From positions 1 through 59,143 of the forward strand of contig CAJUTU010000023.1 in assembly GCA_910589385.1 (NCBI GenBank): a stretch of 59,143 nucleotides of DNA. Reading direction: 5' to 3'. Both the position numbers and the translations under genes were made by a program. The DNA comes from an uncultured Lachnospiraceae bacterium (lineage in GTDB: Bacteria > Bacillota > Clostridia > Lachnospirales > Lachnospiraceae). The notes below the pieces were generated by a model that worked only from the letters and a program-made list of their open reading frames with translations, did not search any database and had not been told where the DNA came from. The stretch's first letter is position 1, and the number at the start of each line of letters is the position of its first letter. Shown one piece after another: positions 17,546 to 27,251 of this stretch.

Positions 17546-18637
17546 CTATATTCTAATATAATAGTTTTTCGAAATCTCTTTAATGTATCCTTTCATCTCC
17601 AAAGAAACCAGTGTTTCCAGCACCTTCTGCGGCAAAATCCCCACCTCTTCCACAATTTCGCCCATACTCCTTGGTGAAAGAACAACTGAACTATACACCA
17701 AATTTTCCGTACTTTCAAGCACTTTTTTTGCTTCGCTGTCTTTTTCCTTTGGAATATTGCCGGAAATTCCAAGCTCCTCCAGAAGCGCCTCCGGCGATAT
17801 CAGGATTCCTGCCCCCTGCCGTATCAGCTGGTGGCAGCCCTTGCTGAGCTTACTGTCAACAGGCCCCGGCAGGGCGTAAACATCTTTCCCCTGCTCCAAC
17901 GCCATATCTGCAGTGATCAGCGACCCGCTTTTCTCTTTCGCCTCCATTACAAGCACCAGATCAGATAATCCGCTGATGATCCGGTTCCTCCGCGGAAAAT
18001 GATAAGGCAAGGGCCTCACTCCCGGACGCAGCTCGGACAGGATTCCGCCTCCCTGCTCTAAGATGTCATGATAAAGCCCGGTATGCTCCCGGGGATAACA
18101 GATATCTACGCCATTTCCAAGCACTGCAAATGTCTTTCCCGGCCCCGACAGCGCACCCCTCTGGCTGATTCCGTCAATGCCGAGGGCAAGTCCGCTTACA
18201 ATCTGGATCCCGTGCCGTGAAAGTGCTTCAGCGAATTCATAGGCATATTTTTCCCCATAGTGGCTGCAGCGTCTCGCCCCGACAATGGCTGCACTCAGAA
18301 GCTGTTCATCGGGCAGGTTTCCCTTTACAAATAAGGCATAGGGTTTGTCCGGGATATGAGTCAGCTTTTCCGGATATTCCGGTTCAAAACAGGTCACCAG
18401 GCAAATGTCCTTTTCCTGAAGCTTTTCCCATTCCCCCTGCAAGTCCCATGTTTTTTTCGCCTGAATTATTGTATTACAGTCTTTTTCATTTAAGAACTGA
18501 AACCGAGGCAATTGCGTTTCTTCTATATAATAAACTTCTCTAGCTGATTTCATGTATTCCTGAAGTAAAGTTTTTTTCCGGTCTGAAATGCTGACATAAG
18601 ACAGCCAATATTCAAAAGCCTTTTTTTCCCATCCCAT
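17546..18637 (-). CDS. dprA: DNA processing protein DprA (DNA-protecting)
   Basis: DprA binds incoming single-stranded DNA and loads RecA during natural transformation. The 363-residue protein has an N-terminal helical region, then the Rossmann-like core with VGARRCSHYGEKYAYEFA, SGLALGIDGISQRGAL, FAVLGNGVDICYPREH, and PRRNRIISGLSDLVLVMEA. A C-terminal winged-helix segment (SMGEIVEEVGILPQKVLETL) follows. The ATG at 18637 has GGGGGAG upstream and lies 2 bp after the yifB stop, which indicates translational coupling. Together with comM-like yifB it suggests at least partial competence functions. Confidence 0.93.
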   Translation of the reverse strand: MGWEKKAFEYWLSYVSISDRKKTLLQEYMKSAREVYYIEETQLPRFQFLNEKDCNTIIQAKKTWDLQGEWEKLQEKDICLVTCFEPEYPEKLTHIPDKPYALFVKGNLPDEQLLSAAIVGARRCSHYGEKYAYEFAEALSRHGIQIVSGLALGIDGISQRGALSGPGKTFAVLGNGVDICYPREHTGLYHDILEQGGGILSELRPGVRPLPYHFPRRNRIISGLSDLVLVMEAKEKSGSLITADMALEQGKDVYALPGPVDSKLSKGCHQLIRQGAGILISPEALLEELGISGNIPKEKDSEAKKVLESTENLVYSSVVLSPRSMGEIVEEVGILPQKVLETLVSLEMKGYIKEISKNYYIRI

Positions 18638-18639
18638 CG

Positions 18640-20169
18640 TTATCTCCCCCAATACTTTTTATCAAGTGATCGATATCCCACAGCCTCTTTTAAATGCCGT
18701 TCTAAAATCTGCTCTTCTCCATCCAGGTCCGCAATCGTACGCCCCACTTTCAGGATCTTATGATAAGTACGCGCTGTCAGCCCTAATCGAGAAAATGCCT
18801 GTTTCATCAGCTCTTCTTCCCTCTTTCCCAAGACACAGTATTTTTCCATTTCCCGGGTCTCCAGCATGGCATTTGTCAAAATTTTTGTTCCCTTGTACCT
18901 TTTGATCTGCAATTTCCGCGCCCGGCATACCCGCTCCCGGATGGCGGCAGAACTTTCTTCCTGCCCCCCTTTCTTCAAAGCCTCATACTTCACTCTGGGC
19001 GCCTCCACACAGATATCCATCCGATCCAGAAACGGCTGGCTTAATTTTCCCAGATAATGCTGAATCTGGCCCGGCGTACAGGTGCATCTGTTCATATCTG
19101 GATAACATCCGCAGGGGCATGGGTTCATTGCAGCTACCAGGATGAAGTTTGCAGGAAACAGATAATTTCCCTGGTTCCGGGTGATTCTTACCTGATGGTC
19201 CTCCAATGGCTGACGCAAGACTTCCAATACATTTTTCTGAAATTCCGGAAGCTCATCTAAAAATAAAACACCTTCGTGGGCAAGACTGATTTCTCCCGGC
19301 ACAGGCACAATACCGCCGCCCACAAGAGCTGTTTTCGTGGACGTATGATGGACACTGCGAAACGGGCGTCTCTGGATCAAAGGACTTTCACTGTCCAGCA
19401 TTCCTAGTATGCTATATATTTTCGTAAGTTCCATACTTTCTTCTAATGTCATAGGCGGAAAGATAGAAGGAATCCGTTTTGCCGTCATGGATTTCCCGCT
19501 TCCCGGCGGCCCGATCAACAGCAGATTATGCCCGCCGGCTACGGCGACCTCTGCCGCGCGCTTTACCGCTCTTTGTCCACAGACATCCGCATAATCCCAC
19601 TCTTCCTCTTTCTTTTCCCGTCTCTGCTCCGGGTAAGGTTCCGGTCCGATCAAAATTTTCCCACTCAAATACTCATAGGTTTCTTCCAGGCTCTTTACGC
19701 CAATCACTTCAATCCCTTCCACCAAAGCTCCTTCCGCCGCATTTTCGCGAGGTACAATACAAGAGGCAAGCCCTGCATTTCTTGCCTCCGATACAATGGG
19801 TAAGACACCTGGCACTTTCCGGACCTTTCCGTCCAGGCTCAACTCTCCAACGATCAAAGTAGATTTCACCCTGCTTCCGCTTAATTTTCCCAGGGACATC
19901 AAAATCCCCACTGCGATTGGGAGGTCAAACGCCGCTCCACGTTTCTTCATGGTCGCCGGAGACAGATTGATGACTGTCTTTTTCGCCGGAAAATCCAGAT
20001 TGGAATTCCGGATTGCCGTACGCACCCTCTCCGCCGCCTCCTTCACCTCCGACGACAGATACCCCACCATGTGGAACGCCGGAAGCCCATTACTTACATC
20101 TGCCTCCACGTTTACAAACTCTACTTTCAGCCCAAAAATGGACGCAGACAACACTGTGCTAAAACTCAT
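18640..20169 (-). CDS. YifB/ComM family Mg-chelatase-like AAA+ ATPase
   Basis: The 509-residue protein begins with an S5-like fold (FGLKVEFVNVEADVSNGLPAFHMVGYLS) and contains a AAA+ module. Walker A is LLIGPPGSGKSM, Walker B is GVLFLDELPEF, followed by a sensor region and AMNPCPCGCYPD with a cysteine cluster. The C-terminal Mg_chelatase_C domain has SQPFLDRMDI and ends LDKKYWGR. ComM, the best-studied relative, is a hexameric helicase that promotes branch migration in natural transformation. The ATG at 20169 fits the AAAGGA site better than the GTG two codons earlier. It heads the yifB-dprA-topA operon. Confidence 0.92.
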   Translation of the reverse strand: MSFSTVLSASIFGLKVEFVNVEADVSNGLPAFHMVGYLSSEVKEAAERVRTAIRNSNLDFPAKKTVINLSPATMKKRGAAFDLPIAVGILMSLGKLSGSRVKSTLIVGELSLDGKVRKVPGVLPIVSEARNAGLASCIVPRENAAEGALVEGIEVIGVKSLEETYEYLSGKILIGPEPYPEQRREKKEEEWDYADVCGQRAVKRAAEVAVAGGHNLLLIGPPGSGKSMTAKRIPSIFPPMTLEESMELTKIYSILGMLDSESPLIQRRPFRSVHHTSTKTALVGGGIVPVPGEISLAHEGVLFLDELPEFQKNVLEVLRQPLEDHQVRITRNQGNYLFPANFILVAAMNPCPCGCYPDMNRCTCTPGQIQHYLGKLSQPFLDRMDICVEAPRVKYEALKKGGQEESSAAIRERVCRARKLQIKRYKGTKILTNAMLETREMEKYCVLGKREEELMKQAFSRLGLTARTYHKILKVGRTIADLDGEEQILERHLKEAVGYRSLDKKYWGR

Positions 20170-20263
20170 CCGCACACTTCCTTTCTCTTTTTATTTTTTA
20201 ATCAATGAATCTTGGCCGAAGCGGCCGGATTACTTAGTGCAGAACGCACCGCTTGATGTATGT

Positions 20264-20293
20264 ATCATATTCCACCTGTCTGGGAATTGTCAA
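20264..20293 (-). promoter_or_regulatory. Promoter of the yifB-dprA-topA operon
   Basis: TTGACA (20288-20293), 18 bp, TATGAT (20264-20269) on the minus strand. The leader between it and yifB includes a GC-rich hairpin, GGCCG/CGGCC around 20214-20226. The remainder of 20170-20429 shows no gene. Confidence 0.7.
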
Positions 20294-20429
20294 CCCTTTT
20301 TTGTCCTTGTTTTCTGTGGAAAAGCACAAAATCACATTTTTACACATAAACTATATCAAATGAGCTGAGGAACTGTATGAAAATAGCGTAACATACGTTA
20401 TTTCAACGCAATTCCTATGAGGTGTCATC

Positions 20430-21050
20430 TTGAAATCTTTTCCCAATCCCCTGACTCCTTCGGAAGAAAAATATTACATCCAGAAATATACCGAAGGAGA
20501 CCTTCAAGCAAAGCACATCCTAATTGAAAGAAATCTACGGCTCGTTGCACATGTTATCAAAAAATACCAATATCTTGAAGAAGACCAGGAGGACCTCATT
20601 TCAATCGGAACCATCGGGCTGATCAAAGCCGTGGCCACGTTCAATGCGAAAAAAGGAAACCGCCTTGCAGCATACGCCTCCAAATGTATTGACAATGAAA
20701 TACTGATGTACCTCCGGTCCAGAAAAAAAGCAAGTAAAGAAGTCTCCTTATATGAGCCCATCGGGACTGACCGGGAAGGAAACGAGATCAAATTGTATGA
20801 CATTATCGAAACGGAGGAAGAAGATGTCCCGGAAAGACTGTATCTGAAAGAAAACATCCAGAAACTCTATGAAAAAGTCGAAAGTGAACTTTCCCAGCGC
20901 GAAAAGCTGGTTTTAAAAATGAGGTATGGCCTGTATAACGGGGAGGAATATACACAACGGGAAATAGCCCGTCAGCTCGGTATCTCCCGGTCTTATGTAT
21001 CCAGGATTGAAAAAAGCGCAGTCGAAAAACTGCGGGTTTTTTTTCATTGA
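20430..21050 (+). CDS. sigK: Sporulation sigma factor of the SigK type
   Basis: The 206-residue sigma-70 factor directs RNA polymerase to late mother-cell sporulation genes. Region 2 shows RNLRLVAHVIKKYQ, DLISIGTIGLIKAVATF and YASKCIDNEILMYLRS. The linker KKASKEVSLYEPIGTDREGN is close to the SigK/SigE signature, and region 4 has YTQREIARQLGISRSYVSRI. The protein begins at NPLTPSEEKYYI, so the membrane-bound pro-sequence of Bacillus pro-SigK is absent. The start codon is TTG with TGAGGTG upstream. It is the only plus-strand gene in this region. SigE is an alternative, but the linker favours SigK. Confidence 0.85.
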   Translation: MKSFPNPLTPSEEKYYIQKYTEGDLQAKHILIERNLRLVAHVIKKYQYLEEDQEDLISIGTIGLIKAVATFNAKKGNRLAAYASKCIDNEILMYLRSRKKASKEVSLYEPIGTDREGNEIKLYDIIETEEEDVPERLYLKENIQKLYEKVESELSQREKLVLKMRYGLYNGEEYTQREIARQLGISRSYVSRIEKSAVEKLRVFFH

Positions 21051-21070
21051 AAAAGTTTTCCCCTTCGGAC

Positions 21071-21110
21071 AAAAAAAGAAGACTGTATGATCTTCATATT
21101 ATACAGTCCT
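21071..21110 (-). terminator. Terminator of the DUF4132 gene
   Basis: On the minus strand GACTGTAT and ATACAGTC form a stem with a 12-base loop, followed by TTCTTTTTTTG. Confidence 0.7.
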
Positions 21111-21162
21111 CTCTTACATATCACACTCCGGCTAATACCTGATTTTCATAAACAGCAGCATC

Positions 21163-24100
21163 TCACTTGTCCTTTCGTCTTACAATCTGCCTCAGGATTT
21201 CCGGGTCTTTGATCTTTCCATCCTCTGCCAGCAGAATCACTTTTGACAGAATTTCCGCGGTTTTCGGATCTTCATCCAGAAACGGCAGATATACCTTTCC
21301 TCTCTTGCCGCTGTGTACGGCAACGATATGGATTGCCCCGCCGCCAGACTGGTGCACCACGCCGCTTCCCAGATGTACGCTGTAATGATTCAATCCACCT
21401 TTTATATCTGCAAAATGCTCCTGCACCGTCACATTGGTAAGTTTCATCAACTGACAAGTATACTCTACGATCGTCTTTCTGAGCTCCATCGTTGAGAAGG
21501 AAGTCACTGGATCCACACCGCCGACATACGCGGTGCTTACCGCAAGATCCACGTCGCGCATGGTTTCTGAAAATGTCACCGGGTCAATATCCCGGATCAG
21601 AACTTTTTTCCCGTCTTTTCTGGAATAAAACGATATGTACTCAATGGCGGGCGCCTCGATATCGCCGGGTGAAAACCAGTCTGCCTCTGCATACAGGTTA
21701 ACGATCAGATTATCCTTATAATAGACCCTTTCCAGGCCGCTTTCGTAACTCACGTTCCATTTCCGGCTCTTCAATGCTGCCGCTGCTTTTTTGGTCTGGA
21801 TCTGATAGCCTGAATATCTCCGGGATTCGGACATGTCCTGTTCGTCCTCCAGTTTCAAATACAATTCCCTGAACGCTTGTTTGAACGGCTGCACGATCTC
21901 CTCATCAAAAATCTGCTTCTGGCAGGTATGCCAGACCTGATGTTCATACAAATCATAGGGGTGGGCAATACGGACCGTATCCGCCTGGCCTGCCGCAGGC
22001 TTCTCCCCAAATTTCCCGTCCTTGTAAAATCCAATCTCCTCCCCGCTGACCAACACCAGCTTTTCCAGCATAGGCGCTACAATCGGATTGTGCATCATGA
22101 CTCCCAGCTCTTCTCTGGAAAATTGCGTCCGCTCCTCCATAGCCTGTTCTAACATCCTCCGTGAACGCTTATACTGCTCGTTCCACTGGCTATGGATTTC
22201 TTTCAAACGCAGCACCCACTCGTCCTTTTTCAATGCTGCCGGGACAGACTTCTGCTTCTTCCCGTTCTTCCGGATACAGATTTCATTTCTGCCCTGCCCG
22301 TCAATCTCAATCCATGCTTCTATGCAGTCTTTCGCGCCTTTCCCTCTGCCCGATGTTTCTTCTTTCCTATCCTGCGTCTTTTCGTCTCCTCCTGATAGGA
22401 TCTGTGGAGAAAGTACATCCTCATTCTGCCGGATCCCCTCGCTCTCCATCATCCACGATAGCCGTGTCACTGTCTCAAACCGGGAATTACGCGCCAGATT
22501 CATCAAAGCCATTTCCACCGCACGCTTTTCACTTGCCTGACGCTGGGAGCCGAATTTTTTCGACTCTTTTAAAAACTGCTGTACATACAGATACCGTTCT
22601 AACAGATCCGTGTCACTCTCCAACGGACAGATGCAGTATGCATTCAATGCATCCTTGTTCCGCTTGTCCACTGCCTCCTTTTTCCAGGCTTCCTTCCCTT
22701 TTTTCCCAAGGCAGGCATCGGCATACTTCCGCGCCCTTGTATGAAATGAGTTTTCGCACAGGAATTTGGATGCCTTGTACAGTATCTGGAACCGCTTCTC
22801 ACCGAGCGCCGCATATACATTCCTGCACCAGCCCATATCAAATGCGCCGTCATATAAATCCTCCGGCTCTAACTCCGTATACTTTGCGATTTCCGCTTTT
22901 TTCTGCTTCAAGTCGTACTGCTTCATATGGGCGGTAAAATAATAACAAGCCTCCTTGAACCCATCCCATTTTAATACTTCATTGACCACATCGATCCACT
23001 GCGGAGCCAGCATGGCTGCCTCCACCAGACGTTCCTCCGGGATCCGGGCCGCAGCAAGAGCCTTTGCATCACTGATATCCAGAGATTCCGGTCCTACAGT
23101 GTCAGATTTCCGTGCGGTAGCACTGTTTTTTTCTGAACCTTCTATAAACGAGGCTGGATAACAGTGGCGGATCACATTGGAAAACACGATATTCCGGTCC
23201 TCACCGTATGTCTGCCTGCGGATATCCTCCCCTTCCAGCACCTGCAGCGCCAGGATCAGATATCTTACCCCGCGGATAACGGTCAGCCCCTCTACATAAT
23301 CTGTCACTTCCGTTTTTTCATTCAACCTCTGGCATTCCATAGCAAGCAATGTATTTGACAGGGTATCCAGGGCAGTCCGAAGGCATTCCAACACTTCCGT
23401 ATCATAGTGGTACAAGATATGTCGGTAATTCTTCAAATCCAAACGCGGTTTCCCCCAGGTTCCCTTCCCTTCAAAATACGCATCCCTAAACGCCTCGTTG
23501 AACTGGCCTCTGTTCCTGTAATAATAAGGCCGCGTTTCTGACATATGGTCATCCAATATCCCTTCATAGAGCGCCTCTACAGGCAGCATTTCCAGATGCA
23601 CTGCCCGTGCCAGGAGCATCGGCATGATGACAGGCAGATTTAATACATCCGAAGTATTCCCCAGATTAAATTTATTATATAATTCTAACACCACAGGGAA
23701 ATAGTTTCGAAAATGCACCTCATCTGATTGTTGTAAATGCAGCTGTCCCTGCAAAAAAATGATACTGCGGTTGAAAGTCAGAGCATGCGTCTCTTCTGTG
23801 CCGTCATACCTTTTTTTCTTGTAGATCAGATATTTCCCATAGCGCGCAAGCATCTGCAGAATCTGCGCCGCTGTCCCGGCAAAATCTGTTTCTTCCTGAA
23901 TATCCGTATAATAACGCATCATGAGCGTCTCAAAATGGCCGACATAAGGAATCTCCTTCAGTTCCGAACGCTCCAGGGTAAAAAGCTCTGACTTTACATC
24001 TGTCATTTTTTCCAGATAAACAGAATCATAGGTACTCTCCATAAGAAAACGGATTTCAAAAACCGTTTCCGGCGTCAGATGATCCTCTTCAAAATATTTT

Positions 24101-26226
24101 TTCCATGTGTCAAAGAGCGGCATGGCTGCCAGCCCTTTTTCCCCATGGTTCACAGCATAAAAGCCGCTGTCCTTTACCTGCCTGTATTCGTATCCTGTAT
24201 AGTACTCTTCATTTTCATGGCATGTAATCCTCTCCCCCCAACGGCGTATATAATCCAGCACTCTTTCTTTGTCCCATGGGAATACAGCCTGTAAATCTAC
24301 ATATTTCTCTTTTTTAAGCAGTCCTTTATCACAGACCTGTAGATATTCCGGACATTCCAGTTCATAAACATGCTTTGGCTCATATAGACCAAATCCCTTT
24401 TCCTTCCCTTTGATCTCCAGAGGTGTAAAACCGGCCAAAACAGATCCAGACCTGCCGGAAATGGCTTCTTTCTGCATATTTTCTTTTTCTAAAGCCCCAG
24501 CGTGATCCTCTCCCTCGAAATACTTTTCTGCCTTTTTTCTAAGCTCCAACGCGGACTCCCGGATTGTCTTGACTGCAGACTCTTTCAGACGCATATAGCT
24601 TGCCCTCACAGTATCCCGCTTCTGGGACGCAAGCACCTCTACAATATACGCCCGTGCTTTTGCTTTCTTTGATTTCAGACGTCCCTCCAATTGCAGGATA
24701 TCCTCTTCTGTGAGGGTGCTTTCCCGATATTCCTGCACAATCCATTTACCAAGCGCATCATTAGAAGAAATGATTTCCTTCAGCATGAAGCGTTTCCTTT
24801 TTGTCTCCGATGCCATCCTAAACAGTCTGCCCATGAAGAAATCCAAGTCTTTCGTTCCCAGCGCAGACGCGACGTAAGGAAGGAACTGCTCCACCATCTC
24901 TGACGACGGATATTTGTCAAGAAGACGTATCATACAATAACACAGGCTGTCTCTTGTAAGCGTCACCTCAAACCATTCAAAGCCTTTCGAAGTATATACT
25001 TTCTTACTTCCCACAGATGGAAGGAAAGCTGCCATCGCCTCATACAATTTTTCTGTCTGTTCCTTCGTCAGATGCAGTTTTTCGATATCCTTCCCCAAAC
25101 GGATGCATTCAGAATAGAACAATGCAAGGATCCACTCGTCATCCCCAAATTTTTCCGGGAAATCCAGATGATCTTCCACATCAAAACTTTTTGTCAGGTG
25201 TAGATAAACCAGGGCGCTTGCCACTACATACCGGCGGCCGCTTTGGAGCAGCACACAGGCTTCCTCGATCGCCTCTTCTACATCCAATGCGCCTTTACAG
25301 TACAGTGCAAGATAGATATCCAGCGGATTCCCGGATTTTTCAAAAGTTTCCCTGCGCATTTTTTCCTGCCCTGATTTCTTTGTTCCCTGGAAATCAGATG
25401 CATCAGCCTTGGGCAGATAAAGCCGGATATGTTCAAATATATATCGGACATCCTTTTCCTTCACTTCCTGATATCCGATTCCGATCCAGGTCAGCACAGC
25501 CCTCTGGACAGAAGAAAACCGGAGCAGATTTTCCCTTTCGATCGCATCCAGGACTTTCTGGAAGAAATCCATCGTATTTTCATCCGCCGTTTCCACAATA
25601 CTCTGCCGCAGCCCTTCCTGAAGCTTTGCTGCCAGAAATACCTGCAGCAGTAACTGCTGTAGTTCCTGATTGTGGCTTTGTTCTACCGCAATGATTACAC
25701 TTCTTGTCAAAACTGCCGTGTTATTTTCACTTGTCAGTACATCTACGCAATATTGGATGACCTCAGGATTCTCCGCCAATAATTCTGAGACGATCACCTG
25801 AGAGAAATCCACACCGTAAAATAAATCCCGGTATTCCCCATATACCAAATCCTTCATAGACATTCCTGAGCCATAGAACCAGTAAAAGCAAGCGATTGCC
25901 CGGAAAATTTTTTCTTTATACCGTGAAAACCTTTTGCTCCTTATATCCATACGGACCAGGCCGTCATTGCAGGTATATTCCTGGATATGCCGCAGATACC
26001 GGCAAAGTTTATCATGATGCTCTCCTAGAAGTCCTTGAAAATAATGCTGCCGATCCAAAAAGTCCTCTACATTCTCCGTGAGTTTTGCCTCATAACTCGT
26101 GTATATATATAAATAATTGTGTTCATCAACATATTTCATGTATTGCTTTTCTAATCTTGTACATGTATTAGAGTTCCGCGTTTTGTTATATTCCCTCAGA
26201 CGGGAAATCATTTCTTTTTGTTCCAT
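21163..26226 (-). CDS. Giant DUF4132-domain protein (1,687 aa)
   Basis: This very large soluble protein has no signal peptide or membrane helix. The N-terminal two thirds are helix-rich with many charged segments, consistent with HEAT-like or other alpha-solenoid repeats. The C-terminal third carries features of the DUF4132 (MolR-like) family. WIEIDGQGRNEICIRKNGK is a WGR/MolR-like lead-in, followed by a helical RRMLEQAMEER element. ESGLERVYYKDN and DPVTFSETMRDVDLAVSTAYVGG come next. A terminal beta-rich HYSVHLGSGVVHQSGGGAIH and VYLPFLDEDPKTAEILSKV segment ends it. The biochemical function of the family is unknown; relatives occur in bacteria and are often near ATPase genes, which I do not see here. 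It follows a 144-residue gene by 54 bp, with AAAGG before its ATG, and ends at a terminator. Confidence 0.8.
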   Translation of the reverse strand: MEQKEMISRLREYNKTRNSNTCTRLEKQYMKYVDEHNYLYIYTSYEAKLTENVEDFLDRQHYFQGLLGEHHDKLCRYLRHIQEYTCNDGLVRMDIRSKRFSRYKEKIFRAIACFYWFYGSGMSMKDLVYGEYRDLFYGVDFSQVIVSELLAENPEVIQYCVDVLTSENNTAVLTRSVIIAVEQSHNQELQQLLLQVFLAAKLQEGLRQSIVETADENTMDFFQKVLDAIERENLLRFSSVQRAVLTWIGIGYQEVKEKDVRYIFEHIRLYLPKADASDFQGTKKSGQEKMRRETFEKSGNPLDIYLALYCKGALDVEEAIEEACVLLQSGRRYVVASALVYLHLTKSFDVEDHLDFPEKFGDDEWILALFYSECIRLGKDIEKLHLTKEQTEKLYEAMAAFLPSVGSKKVYTSKGFEWFEVTLTRDSLCYCMIRLLDKYPSSEMVEQFLPYVASALGTKDLDFFMGRLFRMASETKRKRFMLKEIISSNDALGKWIVQEYRESTLTEEDILQLEGRLKSKKAKARAYIVEVLASQKRDTVRASYMRLKESAVKTIRESALELRKKAEKYFEGEDHAGALEKENMQKEAISGRSGSVLAGFTPLEIKGKEKGFGLYEPKHVYELECPEYLQVCDKGLLKKEKYVDLQAVFPWDKERVLDYIRRWGERITCHENEEYYTGYEYRQVKDSGFYAVNHGEKGLAAMPLFDTWKKYFEEDHLTPETVFEIRFLMESTYDSVYLEKMTDVKSELFTLERSELKEIPYVGHFETLMMRYYTDIQEETDFAGTAAQILQMLARYGKYLIYKKKRYDGTEETHALTFNRSIIFLQGQLHLQQSDEVHFRNYFPVVLELYNKFNLGNTSDVLNLPVIMPMLLARAVHLEMLPVEALYEGILDDHMSETRPYYYRNRGQFNEAFRDAYFEGKGTWGKPRLDLKNYRHILYHYDTEVLECLRTALDTLSNTLLAMECQRLNEKTEVTDYVEGLTVIRGVRYLILALQVLEGEDIRRQTYGEDRNIVFSNVIRHCYPASFIEGSEKNSATARKSDTVGPESLDISDAKALAAARIPEERLVEAAMLAPQWIDVVNEVLKWDGFKEACYYFTAHMKQYDLKQKKAEIAKYTELEPEDLYDGAFDMGWCRNVYAALGEKRFQILYKASKFLCENSFHTRARKYADACLGKKGKEAWKKEAVDKRNKDALNAYCICPLESDTDLLERYLYVQQFLKESKKFGSQRQASEKRAVEMALMNLARNSRFETVTRLSWMMESEGIRQNEDVLSPQILSGGDEKTQDRKEETSGRGKGAKDCIEAWIEIDGQGRNEICIRKNGKKQKSVPAALKKDEWVLRLKEIHSQWNEQYKRSRRMLEQAMEERTQFSREELGVMMHNPIVAPMLEKLVLVSGEEIGFYKDGKFGEKPAAGQADTVRIAHPYDLYEHQVWHTCQKQIFDEEIVQPFKQAFRELYLKLEDEQDMSESRRYSGYQIQTKKAAAALKSRKWNVSYESGLERVYYKDNLIVNLYAEADWFSPGDIEAPAIEYISFYSRKDGKKVLIRDIDPVTFSETMRDVDLAVSTAYVGGVDPVTSFSTMELRKTIVEYTCQLMKLTNVTVQEHFADIKGGLNHYSVHLGSGVVHQSGGGAIHIVAVHSGKRGKVYLPFLDEDPKTAEILSKVILLAEDGKIKDPEILRQIVRRKDK

Positions 26227-26280
26227 GCTTTTTATGTACCTTTCTTTTTAATCTTCCATCCAACCATTCCCATATCCTGG

Positions 26281-26715
26281 TTACCACATTCGCCCTGCCA
26301 GCATAACCAGACGAATCAGCACCACATCATCCCCGTCTTTGATCTCCAGTCTTTCTTTCAAATCCAGACATTCCCTTTCATTGAGGTACACCCGGAATAA
26401 TCCGTCTCGAAAGTCCTGCAGCATGACCTGGACCGCTGTTTCCAAATCCCCCATGCTTTCCTGATAGGATTCCGAAAAACGGACTCTGCCCAGGGCCGCC
26501 TGCTGTCCGATTTCCTCTTTGGAAAGTGATTCCCTCGCAGAATCTAAACTGCCATCTTGATGCTCTGCTCCTCTGCTTTCACTTCGCTTACGAAACTCTG
26601 AAGCCGTCATTTCCGTCAGTAGTCCTTCTAACGTAGAAACGGCAGGAAGCTCCAGCGGCTCCCTGCCTAATTCCCGCAGACTGGAAGCCTTTTTCCTAAT
26701 TACATTCAGCCTCAT
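26281..26715 (-). CDS. Small partner of the DUF4132 protein (144 aa), function unknown
   Basis: I do not recognise a named family. The protein has a variable, charged N-terminal half and a well-formed C-terminal half with VRFSESYQESMGDLETAV and QDFRDGLFRVYLNE, then IKDGDDVVLIRLVMLAGRMW at the very end, which reads like a compact alpha/beta domain. The ATG at 26715 is chosen because GGAGG lies eight bases upstream. It precedes the giant DUF4132 gene by 54 bp on the same strand with no terminator between, so the two products probably work together. No catalytic residues can be named. Confidence 0.65.
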   Translation of the reverse strand: MRLNVIRKKASSLRELGREPLELPAVSTLEGLLTEMTASEFRKRSESRGAEHQDGSLDSARESLSKEEIGQQAALGRVRFSESYQESMGDLETAVQVMLQDFRDGLFRVYLNERECLDLKERLEIKDGDDVVLIRLVMLAGRMW

Positions 26716-26778
26716 CCGCTTATCCTCCATCCTTCATTTTGTGATTTTTATCTTGTCACATTCTAACCGCTGTCAAAC

Positions 26779-26812
26779 AACAACCGGCTAACCAAATAGG
26801 CAGCCGGTTGTT
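26779..26812 (-). terminator. Hairpin after the 72-aa gene
   Basis: AACAACCGGCT and AGCCGGTTGTT form an 11-bp stem. On the minus strand only a short GTTTG follows, so termination may be partial and the downstream 144-aa/DUF4132 genes could receive read-through. Confidence 0.5.
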
Positions 26813-26824
26813 CATCTCGTGAGG

Positions 26825-27043
26825 TCATCCTTTTCTTTTCCATGCGTTTGCTTTCAGAAATTGCGTTCCATCCCTCATTTGTCGTACATGAAACCCTTTT
26901 TTCCGGGGAGTGTCTTTTCTTGTATTCGCCTGAGAAAAACCTATCTCTGAAAAGCTATTCCTCTTCTCTCTTGGCGGAATATAGTCACGCATTACATACA
27001 CAGATTGCGTTTCTCTCCCCTGAACAAACACTTTTTGCTTCAT
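26825..27043 (-). CDS. Small basic hypothetical protein (72 aa)
   Basis: The gene has a good ribosome binding site (AGAGGAGATTTT before ATG). The 72-residue product is basic, with many Arg and Lys (for example RKDTPRKKGFHVRQMRDG), and has no membrane segment. I do not recognise a family. A promoter lies about 200 bp upstream and a hairpin follows the stop. It could be a nucleic-acid-binding small protein or the remnant of a longer gene. Confidence 0.4.
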   Translation of the reverse strand: MKQKVFVQGRETQSVYVMRDYIPPREKRNSFSEIGFSQANTRKDTPRKKGFHVRQMRDGTQFLKANAWKRKG

Positions 27044-27251
27044 AAAATCTCCTCTCTACCGATCAGCAAAAACATATCCTTACGAATTACCCATCACTCT
27101 ATAATCTCCTTTTTCTTATATAGAATACCTCCGACGTTTCTATATAATCAGATACGCTATATGCAACCGTCCATCCGACAGATTCATTCAAAATAGGCAT
27201 GATAAAATTTTTGCCATCGGGAAAATATAAATAACGCTGCTTTTGTTTATA

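Noticed and set aside
22161..22937. A 258-codon plus-strand frame inside the DUF4132 gene
   Set aside because: Ser/Pro/His/Arg-rich composition typical of an antisense shadow of a long GC-balanced gene; no start signal.
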